Below are positions 1 through 5,794 of a stretch of 6,210 bases of DNA, one piece after another. Each line of letters begins with the position of its first letter. The stretch's first letter is position 1. Location: NCBI GenBank assembly GCA_900556645.1, contig USPJ01000086.1, positions 1 through 6,210 on the forward strand, written 5' to 3'. The translations under genes and the position numbers were made by a program. The DNA is from an uncultured Lachnospiraceae bacterium. GTDB taxonomy: Bacteria; Bacillota_A; Clostridia; Lachnospirales; Lachnospiraceae. The notes under the pieces are model-generated. The model ran no database searches, was not told where the DNA came from, and saw only the letters and a list, made by a program, of their open reading frames with translations.

Positions 1-1311
1 GGTAATGGCAAGACCTAAACCGCTTCCTTCAATATAACGGTTCTTTTCCTGTTCAACTCTTTCAAAGGATTCAAAGAGGTTCACCTGACTTTCCTCCTTA
101 ATTCCCTGCCCGGTATCTATTACTTTAATAATAAGGTCAATTTTCGATTCATGTATTCTCTTATAAGCAAAAGAAATGGTAACCTTACCTCTCTGCGTAT
201 ATTTAATAGCATTACTCATCAGATTCATAATAATCTGCTTGATACGGATTTCGTCTCCATAGAGAATCCTCGGAAATTCCGAGTCTGCCAGCACCTTAAA
301 TTCCAGCTTCTTTTTATCCGCCGAAACCTTTCCGATAGAATATATTTCCTGCAGCATGGAATACATCAGATATTTCGTAGGCACAATATCCATCTTACCG
401 GATTCAATCTTGGAAAAGTCCAGAATATCATTGATAATATCCAGCAGATTGTGTCCTGCCCACTCAATCTGTTTTGCATAATTCTCAATCTCTTTTCCCG
501 GATGCTCTCTGAGAATCATCTCGTTCATTCCGATAACCGCATTAATCGGTGTACGGATTTCATGGGACATATTGGTAAGGAAATTTGCTTTTGCCTGATT
601 CGCCCGATCTGCTTCCAACCGTGCCTCATTCAGTTCCTCAATCAATGCTACATCGGGATTTTCCAAGGTAAAATACATAAAAACAATCGATAATGCTCCG
701 CCGGAGCTTACCAACAAAACCGTAGGATGAAACCGCTGAATCAATCCCACCGTCAAAATCATTCCAAAATACATATAGGTGGACATTCTTTTCAGTACCG
801 GAATATTCTTCTTATTTAAAATCACCAACAAAAAACAGAAAAAAATGGAAACAAATGCATAAAAGTATACGATGTCCGTAGAGGCTCCGTAGGTATAAGT
901 TTTCCCACCTTTTGAATAATAGCATGTATCTTCTAAAATGATGAAAGAACAGATAGCAATCACCACCACAAAGACTGCCGCAACGCATGCCCGCCCCAGT
1001 TTTGGCGTCTGCTCAAAAATCCGTTCCACCGGCACCAGACTGATTGCATAGATAGACATGGTGGTAATCCATATAATCATCATACAGAGGTATCCCTTCG
1101 CGAAAAAAGAGGTAAGATTTCCGGCTGTGGCACGATTATTGACGGCAATGACACTTCCCACATCAAAAAAGATTGTTATCAGGGATTGTATCAGTAAAAT
1201 ACCATAAATCTGATTCTGAACATTTTTCAAACGGCTTTTTGAGAAAAAAACCACCGCAAAAATAAGCAGTACGCAAAAGCTGCACACTTGAGATTCAATA
1301 TTGTATTGCAT
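1..1311 (-). CDS. Membrane sensor histidine kinase, seven-helix N-terminus (3' end outside window)
   Basis: Membrane sensor kinase that autophosphorylates a histidine and passes the phosphate to a response-regulator aspartate. The 437 visible codons begin at ATG 1309-1311, seven bases after a GGGGG ribosome binding site. About seven hydrophobic segments (residues 9-24, 36-57, 72-94, 109-126, 146-165, 178-192 and 197-215) replace the usual two helices with an extracellular sensor. A short coiled-coil linker (222-243) leads to the H box FLTNMSHEIRTPIN with phosphoacceptor His250. The N box follows (MNLMSNAIKYT, Asn363), then the G1 box DTGQG (399-403) and the G2 box GSGLGL (429-434). The window ends just after G2, so the end of the ATPase domain, and any receiver domain as in hybrid kinases, cannot be seen. 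No response regulator is visible. The signal is unknown. Kinase identity is certain; the sensory role of the helices is inferred. Confidence 0.96.
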   Translation of the reverse strand, partial: MQYNIESQVCSFCVLLIFAVVFFSKSRLKNVQNQIYGILLIQSLITIFFDVGSVIAVNNRATAGNLTSFFAKGYLCMMIIWITTMSIYAISLVPVERIFEQTPKLGRACVAAVFVVVIAICSFIILEDTCYYSKGGKTYTYGASTDIVYFYAFVSIFFCFLLVILNKKNIPVLKRMSTYMYFGMILTVGLIQRFHPTVLLVSSGGALSIVFMYFTLENPDVALIEELNEARLEADRANQAKANFLTNMSHEIRTPINAVIGMNEMILREHPGKEIENYAKQIEWAGHNLLDIINDILDFSKIESGKMDIVPTKYLMYSMLQEIYSIGKVSADKKKLEFKVLADSEFPRILYGDEIRIKQIIMNLMSNAIKYTQRGKVTISFAYKRIHESKIDLIIKVIDTGQGIKEESQVNLFESFERVEQEKNRYIEGSGLGLAIT

Positions 1312-1335
1312 ATATGTCCCCCTACACTTTTTTTC

Positions 1336-1365
1336 ATTATACCTCCATCCTGTCCCATTTGTAAA
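1336..1365 (-). promoter_or_regulatory. Predicted sigma-A promoter of the histidine kinase gene
   Basis: On the minus strand, a -35 element TTTACA (1360-1365; five of six consensus bases) is followed by an 18-base spacer and a perfect -10 TATAAT (1336-1341). Transcription would start near 1329 and give a leader of roughly 18 bases carrying the GGGGG ribosome binding site (1318-1322). The kinase would thus be transcribed independently of the upstream operon. Recognised by consensus only. Confidence 0.7.
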
Positions 1366-1401
1366 ACTAAATAGAGAGCTTCCTTAAAAAAGAAGCTCTC
1401 T
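1361..1401 (-). terminator. Intrinsic terminator after the radical SAM/flippase-like operon
   Basis: A perfect 10-bp inverted repeat (AGAGAGCTTC at 1373-1382 and its complement at 1392-1401, on the plus strand) encloses a 9-base loop. It starts eight bases after the stop codon of the flippase-like gene. On the minus strand the stem is followed by ATTTAGTTTT, an interrupted U-rich tail. Position and shape fit a Rho-independent terminator, but the broken U tract may make it leaky. The tail overlaps the -35 element of the histidine kinase promoter. Confidence 0.75.
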
Positions 1402-1408
1402 GTTACCT

Positions 1409-2416
1409 TTAATTATTCTGTTTGTGTACTTTTTTACGAAGAAGTACTACCACCGCTCCGATTAAAAACGGAAGCACGAAGGTTGCAAAACGATACAGCA
1501 AGGATACGGATCCTGCCTCTGCCGTTCCCACAATCACTGCCAAAAGCATAGTCAGTACAAATTCCGAGGAACCGATTCCCGCCGGTGCCGGAATGACGGC
1601 TGCCAGCATCATGGATAAAGAAGTAATTGCCAATACCTGTGGCAGATTCAAGTCATAGGAGCCTGCCAGTATGATAAACGGAATGCCATACCAACATACC
1701 AGCTTCAGCATATTCTTCAGGATACAGGTTACAATCAAACCGCCTCGCTTTAAGAGGGTTCCCGCTGCTTCCTCCAGAATCTTACACTGTTCCTCCAGCT
1801 TTGTTACCTGCTCGTCCAGCTTACCCTTTCGGTTTATCTTCTTCACAATCCAGAGAATAAGTTCATGGAACTTTTTAGAGCAGGCAAACAGTAACAGAAC
1901 CACTGCAATCACAAAGGTAATTCCAAAACCTGCCAGCAGAGTCATATCATATTTGTGATAATGTTTCTGCATAAAACTCCAGTTCAGCAAAAAGAATATT
2001 CCCGAAAACAAAGCAATACTGACTTTGTGCAGCATATATTCAATGGTATATAATCCGGTCCCTTTGGAATAAGGAACTCCCTTTTCATTGAAATAATAGA
2101 TTGCCGCAACGCCTGCTCCGCTTCCCAAGGTTGCCACCCGGTAAAAAGCGGCATAAAAAGCACTTTCTACTCCCTGCCAATATTTGAAGTCAGGGTTATA
2201 AACTTTGGCGAAAGAATAGTTAATCCATCCTTCCACCAGTTCATACAGAACCGAAGCAATACAGATACCGGTAATGACCAGCAAAGATGTATCCTTCAGT
2301 TGTGCCATGATATCCCCTGCCGAGTCTTTGAACGTATATACAATAATGGCAATTAATACAAGGACAAAAAGTATTTTGCCTATCATCTTTGCATTCTTCT
2401 TATTAATGGCTCTCAA
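1409..2416 (-). CDS. Flippase-like polytopic membrane protein, LPG_synthase_TM/UPF0104 family
   Basis: The 335-residue protein resembles the membrane domain of lysylphosphatidylglycerol synthase (MprF) and the YbhN/AglD-like proteins. It has eight or so hydrophobic segments, roughly at residues 12-28, 44-64, 83-108, 131-147, 160-178, 228-251, 259-277 and 283-326 (the last probably two helices). A charged cytoplasmic stretch lies at 181-226. The conserved loop reads PAPAGIGSSE (276-285), the family's proline/glycine motif ending in Glu. There is no cytoplasmic aminoacyltransferase domain as in full MprF, so it should not make lysyl-lipid itself. Family members are tied to movement or modification of lipids and lipid-linked sugars; the substrate here is unknown. 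The TTG start lies three bases after the radical SAM stop, so co-transcription is near certain. The exact start is doubtful: AGGAG (2417-2421) abuts the TTG directly. Met11 (2384-2386) and an ATT at codon 4 are alternatives. Confidence 0.88.
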   Translation of the reverse strand: MRAINKKNAKMIGKILFVLVLIAIIVYTFKDSAGDIMAQLKDTSLLVITGICIASVLYELVEGWINYSFAKVYNPDFKYWQGVESAFYAAFYRVATLGSGAGVAAIYYFNEKGVPYSKGTGLYTIEYMLHKVSIALFSGIFFLLNWSFMQKHYHKYDMTLLAGFGITFVIAVVLLLFACSKKFHELILWIVKKINRKGKLDEQVTKLEEQCKILEEAAGTLLKRGGLIVTCILKNMLKLVCWYGIPFIILAGSYDLNLPQVLAITSLSMMLAAVIPAPAGIGSSEFVLTMLLAVIVGTAEAGSVSLLYRFATFVLPFLIGAVVVLLRKKVHKQNN

Positions 2417-2421
2417 CTCCT
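2417..2421 (-). promoter_or_regulatory. AGGAG ribosome binding site overlapping the stop of the preceding gene
   Basis: AGGAG shares its first two bases with the TAG stop of the radical SAM gene (2420-2422) and lies directly against the TTG codon at 2414-2416, with no spacing. Ribosomes ending the upstream gene would be placed on this site, which suggests translational coupling. The lack of spacing means either that initiation depends on coupling or that the true start is further downstream. Confidence 0.5.
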
Positions 2422-3817
2422 ATTTCTTTTTGTAGTTTACATAACCACGTGGCTTATATGGATGCTCTGCCCAGAGCTTATCAGCTGTTCCCTTCCACTC
2501 TTCTGCATATTTCTCACATTTTCCGCAGAGATGCTCTACGGTCTCCGGCTGCTGCATATCGGTGGATTTTGCACCGGTCTCATTTACAATCCGCTGCAAA
2601 ATTTCAGGATTCTCCAACATTGGACATGGTCTTAACATATTTTCGTTAAACGGCTGATTGTCTCTATACGCCATAAACAATGGCTGTTTCAAACACTCTA
2701 ACAGAGATTTCTCACGGATATTCGCTCCTGAGTAATGGATAAATACGCAAGGCTCCATATCTCCCTTTGGATTGATATGGCAGTAGTTTCTACCACCTGC
2801 AATACATCCACCTACAAATTCTCCGTCGTTCTGGAAGTCCATAACGTAGATTTCTTTTCCGCCTTCGTTTGCACGAACCTCACGGATTCTGTGATAAATA
2901 TATTCACGCTGCTCCTTGGTCGGCATCAGCTCCGGTGATGCGTCCATTCCAACCGGCATCAGATGGAAATACCATGCAAAACGGCTTCCATGCTCAATCA
3001 GAAGGTCAAAGAACTCATCGGAAGTAACAGCGTCCATGTTCTTACTGGTATAGCAAACAGAGTTACCGAAAAGTAATCCATTTTCATGGAGTAAATCCAT
3101 AGCATGAAGAACCTTTCCGAATACTCCCTCACCTCTTCTGAAGTCATTGGTGTCTTCAAAACCTTCCAGACTGATGGATAAGGAAAGATTTCCTACTCTC
3201 TTCATCTCATCACAAAATGCCTGATCTACCAAAGTTCCGTTGGTGTAGCAATGGAATGCCACATCATTATGTTTCTCGCAGAGTTTAATGACATCTGCCT
3301 TACGAACCAACGGCTCTCCGCCGGTCATCATATAGAAATAGATACCCAGTTCTTTTCCCTGAGTTACAATACTGTCTAATTCTTCAAAGGTCAGATTCAG
3401 CTTGTTGCCGTATTCTGCTGCCCAACAGCCGGTACAGTGAAGATTACATGCACTGGTCGGATCCATTAAAATTAACCAAGGAATGTTACACTGATGTACC
3501 TCTCTCATTTTACGGATAGTCTTTGTTCCGTAAAATGCAGCCTGATATCCCAGATTCAACGCTGTCATTTTTGCTACGTGCGGGTCTGTCTCATCCAATA
3601 CACGATTGACATATCTCATCCATTTATGATCCGGGTTCTTAATCATCTTTCTTGCACCTTCATATGCTTCCGGTACAAAATTATCACCCATAAATTTCTC
3701 TGTTAAATCCACAATCTGTAAAAGACCCTTTTCTCTGTCTTTATTTAACTTTCTCAATGCAATATCAATTGCTGCACTAAATGCTTTGCGTTCTACCTGC
3801 TCTGCTAATTTAGCCAT
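2420..3817 (-). CDS. Radical SAM protein with SPASM-like C-terminal cysteines
   Basis: A 465-residue enzyme that should cleave S-adenosylmethionine to a 5'-deoxyadenosyl radical. The order is a helical N-terminal extension (1-110), then the radical SAM core opening with the cluster motif CNLHCTGC (Cys124, Cys128, Cys131). The GGEP SAM-binding motif is at 166-169 and a SISLEG strand at 214-219. The C-terminal region has Cys338, Cys346, Gly352 and Cys357 (a CX13GX4C spacing like the first SPASM motif), then Cys398 and the CGKC pair (Cys431, Cys434). These probably bind at least one auxiliary iron-sulfur cluster. ATG 3815-3817 is chosen as start because GGAGG lies eight bases before it; the in-frame GTG at 3830-3832 overlaps that ribosome binding site. 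No peptide precursor gene is visible nearby, which argues against a peptide-modifying role. The neighbouring flippase-like gene suggests a lipid-related substrate. Fold is sure, substrate unknown. Confidence 0.93.
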   Translation of the reverse strand: MAKLAEQVERKAFSAAIDIALRKLNKDREKGLLQIVDLTEKFMGDNFVPEAYEGARKMIKNPDHKWMRYVNRVLDETDPHVAKMTALNLGYQAAFYGTKTIRKMREVHQCNIPWLILMDPTSACNLHCTGCWAAEYGNKLNLTFEELDSIVTQGKELGIYFYMMTGGEPLVRKADVIKLCEKHNDVAFHCYTNGTLVDQAFCDEMKRVGNLSLSISLEGFEDTNDFRRGEGVFGKVLHAMDLLHENGLLFGNSVCYTSKNMDAVTSDEFFDLLIEHGSRFAWYFHLMPVGMDASPELMPTKEQREYIYHRIREVRANEGGKEIYVMDFQNDGEFVGGCIAGGRNYCHINPKGDMEPCVFIHYSGANIREKSLLECLKQPLFMAYRDNQPFNENMLRPCPMLENPEILQRIVNETGAKSTDMQQPETVEHLCGKCEKYAEEWKGTADKLWAEHPYKPRGYVNYKKK

Positions 3818-3825
3818 AATTATTT

Positions 3826-3830
3826 CCTCC
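3826..3830 (-). promoter_or_regulatory. GGAGG ribosome binding site of the radical SAM gene
   Basis: A perfect GGAGG sits eight bases before ATG 3815-3817. It decides the start: the longer reading from GTG at 3830-3832 would begin inside this element and have no ribosome binding site of its own. Confidence 0.85.
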
Positions 3831-3864
3831 ACTCTTTTGTCTCAAATTTTTCCTTTTAATGAAA

Positions 3865-3893
3865 AGTATAAAAACTTTCCTGTTCCGTGAACA
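3865..3893 (-). promoter_or_regulatory. Possible promoter of the radical SAM/flippase-like operon
   Basis: On the minus strand, TGTTCA (3888-3893; three of six consensus bases) is followed by a 17-base spacer and TATACT (3865-3870; five of six). The leader would be about 40 bases. The intergenic region is AT-rich, so chance matches are likely. A second -10-like TACAAT lies further upstream inside the inverted repeat at 3925-3948, with no good -35. Some promoter is expected here, but which one is uncertain. Confidence 0.35.
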
Positions 3894-3924
3894 TATGCAA
3901 AACGAAAATCCTGTATTTTTCCGA

Positions 3925-3948
3925 TATACAAAATCCTCTTATTGTATA
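3925..3948. repeat. Perfect inverted repeat, possible operator
   Basis: TATACAA (3925-3931) and its exact complement TTGTATA (3942-3948) are separated by ten bases, giving a two-fold symmetric 24-bp site with half-site centres 17 bp apart. It lies in the gap between the dehydrogenase and radical SAM genes, about 110-130 bases before the radical SAM start. The stem is too AT-rich and lacks a T run, so it is not a convincing terminator; binding by a dimeric regulator is more plausible. Chance symmetry in AT-rich DNA cannot be excluded. Confidence 0.35.
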
Positions 3949-4000
3949 AAATGCAGACACAATTTCCTATATGTCCACTATGATATTCTATTTTCCTAAT

Positions 4001-4933
4001 TTATGCAAGAAAATCTTCTATTTGTTTTTCAACAATTTTCATCAAACGCTTTCTGGCCTCCACGCTTGCCCACGCAATATGAGGTGTAATGACAAGCTTG
4101 CTGCTGTCTTGGATTCTCTGCAGCGGATTATCTTTGCTCATAGGCTCTTCCCGCAAAACATCCAGCCCTGCCGCAGCAATCTCTCCTGTCTCCAATGCTC
4201 GGCACAAGTCCTCCTCTACCACAATAGGACCTCTTCCCACATTGATAAAAATAGCACTTGGCTTCATCTTGGCAAAAGCTTCTGCATCCATCAGATTTAA
4301 AGTTGCGTCCGTCAAAGGAGCATGTACCGATATTATATCAGACTGTGTCAAGAGTTCCTCCCATTCCACCCGTTGGAAATCCTGCTGCTGATTTTTTCCG
4401 GTGGTAGAATAATATATGACATTACAGCCAAATACTTTCGCAATTTCAGCCACTCTTCTTCCAATATTTCCCATACCAATGATTCCCCATGTTTTACCGT
4501 TTAATTCATAAAACACATTGGAAAAATGTGTGAACAGGCGGTCATTCATGTATTTCCCGCTTTTGACATACTGGTCATAATAGTTCATCTTTTCCATCAG
4601 GTAGAAAAGCAGGGCAAAGGTATGCTGTGCCACGGTCTCGGTAGAATATCCCGCCACATTCCGCCATGCTATATTTCTGCGTTCCAGATATTCCTTGTCC
4701 AGATTATTGGTTCCTGTTGCCGTCACACACACCAGCTTCAAGTGTTCTGCCTCTCCGGTGCTGGCTTCATTTATCTGCACCTTATTTACAACCAAGACAT
4801 CCGCATCCCGAGAACGCACAACTGCCTCCTCCGGTGTGGAATAATCATATTTTACCACCTCACCAAAGCGGTCAAATCCGCTTAAATCCAAATCATCCCC
4901 GATGGTTTTTGCATCCAGAAAAACAATTTTCAT
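4001..4933 (-). CDS. D-2-hydroxyacid dehydrogenase, glycerate dehydrogenase/hydroxypyruvate reductase type
   Basis: A complete 310-residue cytoplasmic oxidoreductase that should interconvert a 2-keto acid and a D-2-hydroxy acid using NAD(P)H; hydroxypyruvate/D-glycerate is the most likely pair. The substrate-binding halves flank a Rossmann domain with GMGNIG (Gly153, Gly155, Gly158). The family's catalytic set is present: Arg234 in NVGRG, Glu263 in DVLREEP and His285 in TPHIAWAS. The HIAWAS wording is typical of glycerate dehydrogenase-like members. After the second Rossmann strand the sequence is YYSTTGKN rather than an acidic residue, so NADP use is possible. The start ATG 4931-4933 has an AGGAGG site five bases upstream. 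A hairpin separates it from the upstream STAS gene and no separate promoter is obvious. No serine- or glyoxylate-pathway gene is adjacent, so the physiological substrate is open. Confidence 0.92.
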   Translation of the reverse strand: MKIVFLDAKTIGDDLDLSGFDRFGEVVKYDYSTPEEAVVRSRDADVLVVNKVQINEASTGEAEHLKLVCVTATGTNNLDKEYLERRNIAWRNVAGYSTETVAQHTFALLFYLMEKMNYYDQYVKSGKYMNDRLFTHFSNVFYELNGKTWGIIGMGNIGRRVAEIAKVFGCNVIYYSTTGKNQQQDFQRVEWEELLTQSDIISVHAPLTDATLNLMDAEAFAKMKPSAIFINVGRGPIVVEEDLCRALETGEIAAAGLDVLREEPMSKDNPLQRIQDSSKLVITPHIAWASVEARKRLMKIVEKQIEDFLA

Positions 4934-4944
4934 TTCATCCTCCT

Positions 4945-4976
4945 AAATAATAAGTGACTGCCCCAAAAGCAGTCAC
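4945..4976 (-). terminator. Intrinsic terminator between the STAS gene and the dehydrogenase gene
   Basis: A perfect 8-bp inverted repeat (GTGACTGC at 4954-4961 and GCAGTCAC at 4969-4976) closes a 7-base loop, eleven bases after the STAS stop codon. On the minus strand it is followed by TTATTATTT, a mostly U tail. This fits a Rho-independent terminator of the kinase/STAS operon. The tail ends directly before the dehydrogenase ribosome binding site, so any transcript reaching that gene from upstream must pass this hairpin. Confidence 0.75.
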
Positions 4977-4987
4977 CCCATTTTATC

Positions 4988-5296
4988 TTAACTTACCTTT
5001 AACATTTTATCGAACCCGGTCATCTCCAAGACCCTCATCATGGTTTTTCCCACATGTAGCAACTCCAGACTATATCCTTTTTTCTGAAGTGCCTTCTGTC
5101 CTATCAAAAGAGTCCTTAGTCCTGCACTACTGATAAAACTCAGCTTTTCACAGTCCAGAATAATATCATTGTCAGCCTTTTCAATCTTTTCCATCAACAT
5201 CTTTTGAAGTTCCTCTGTGGTGATGGCATTCAGTCTTCCCTCGACCTTTAGTACAAGCTGGTTTTCCAGTCTTGTCTCTTCGATTTTTAACTCCAT
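4988..5296 (-). CDS. STAS-domain anti-sigma factor antagonist (RsbV/SpoIIAA-like)
   Basis: A 102-residue single-domain STAS protein, normal size for the family. In partner switching it binds the anti-sigma kinase when unphosphorylated and lets go when the kinase phosphorylates it. The signature DCEKLSFISSAGLR covers residues 48-61; Ser57 aligns with the phosphorylated serine of SpoIIAA and RsbV, and Gly59 is conserved. The chosen ATG (5294-5296) has GGAGG nine bases upstream at 5306-5310, inside the end of the kinase gene. A longer in-frame reading back to 5335 would overlap the kinase gene and lacks the STAS start pattern. The gene follows the kinase stop by four bases, so the two are one operon and likely form a cognate pair. 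The PP2C-type phosphatase that would reactivate it is not in the window. Confidence 0.93.
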   Translation of the reverse strand: MELKIEETRLENQLVLKVEGRLNAITTEELQKMLMEKIEKADNDIILDCEKLSFISSAGLRTLLIGQKALQKKGYSLELLHVGKTMMRVLEMTGFDKMLKVS

Positions 5297-5300
5297 ACTA

Positions 5301-5726
5301 TTATTCCTCCCTCCGGTCAGAAAGTCTCTTCTCAAGTGTCAATACATTTTTTCCCTCGCGGTGTTCGTAACGGATATCATCCATCATCTTTTTGACCATA
5401 TAAATCCCTAAACCTCCCGGTTCCCTGCCGGACAGATCTGTCTGAATTTCCGGTTCTTCATTTTCCAATGGATTAAAGCATACTCCATCATCCCTGAATT
5501 GAATCAGAACACTCTTTTCGCCTTCCTTGTAATCAAACCGCAATTCAATCTCATCCCTTTCGGAAATATCTGCGTACTTTACAATATTGACGAAAATTTC
5601 TTCTACGGCAATCTCAATCGCCATTCTTTCCTCTTCGGAACTTGGAGTTTTCTGGAGCAGCCGTTCTATACATGCCTTAACTTTTTCCAGCCTTTCCAGT
5701 TCTGCAGGTATCGTGTATCTCTTCAT
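5301..5726 (-). CDS. Anti-sigma factor serine kinase (RsbW/SpoIIAB-like, HATPase_c_2)
   Basis: A 141-residue GHKL-fold ATPase, the usual length for RsbW/SpoIIAB proteins. Such proteins hold a sigma factor or another target inactive and phosphorylate their STAS antagonist. The N box AVEEIFVNIVKYA has Glu42/Glu43 and Asn47; G1 is RDDGVCFNP (78-86, Asp80 likely binding the adenine); G2 is GGLGIYMVKKMMD (104-116). There is no histidine phosphoacceptor domain, which separates it from two-component kinases. ATG 5724-5726 follows GGGGGAG by six bases. The STAS gene starts four bases after its stop. No sigma factor gene follows, unlike the classical sigB and spoIIA operons, so its target is encoded elsewhere or is not a sigma factor. 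A predicted promoter lies directly upstream. Confidence 0.93.
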   Translation of the reverse strand: MKRYTIPAELERLEKVKACIERLLQKTPSSEEERMAIEIAVEEIFVNIVKYADISERDEIELRFDYKEGEKSVLIQFRDDGVCFNPLENEEPEIQTDLSGREPGGLGIYMVKKMMDDIRYEHREGKNVLTLEKRLSDRREE

Positions 5727-5761
5727 GTCACACTCCCCCTGTGTCTCTCATTTATAGTCCT

Positions 5762-5790
5762 ATTATAACGTTTTTTTCCATTTTCCGCAA
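5762..5790 (-). promoter_or_regulatory. Predicted sigma-A promoter of the kinase/STAS operon
   Basis: On the minus strand, TTGCGG (5785-5790; three of six consensus bases) is followed by a 17-base spacer and a perfect TATAAT (5762-5767). The start would be near 5755, giving a leader of about 29 bases with the GGGGGAG ribosome binding site. The -35 lies four bases after the NfeD stop, with no terminator between, so read-through from the NfeD gene could add to this transcription. The weak -35 suggests moderate strength or an activator. Confidence 0.62.
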
Positions 5791-5794
5791 GTTT

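Noticed and set aside
151..693. Plus-strand open frame of 180 codons
   Set aside because: It lies opposite the histidine kinase catalytic region, whose minus-strand reading has all the conserved boxes. The plus-strand translation has no recognisable domain.
3818..3832. GTG start five codons upstream for the radical SAM protein
   Set aside because: The GTG lies at the GGAGG element that serves the ATG at 3815-3817, so it would have no ribosome binding site.
3833..4000. Possible riboswitch or small RNA in the gap before the radical SAM gene
   Set aside because: No conserved riboswitch core or strong GC-rich hairpin is visible; only the AT-rich inverted repeat at 3925-3948 stands out.
4979..5011. 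Nine-base direct repeat GATAAAATG (minus strand; 4979-4987 and 5003-5011) at the STAS gene end
   Set aside because: One copy is coding and the motif is short and AT-rich; two copies this close are expected by chance.
5297..5335. Thirteen-codon N-terminal extension of the STAS protein
   Set aside because: It overlaps the kinase gene, and the internal ATG at 5294-5296 has a well-spaced GGAGG and matches the normal STAS start.
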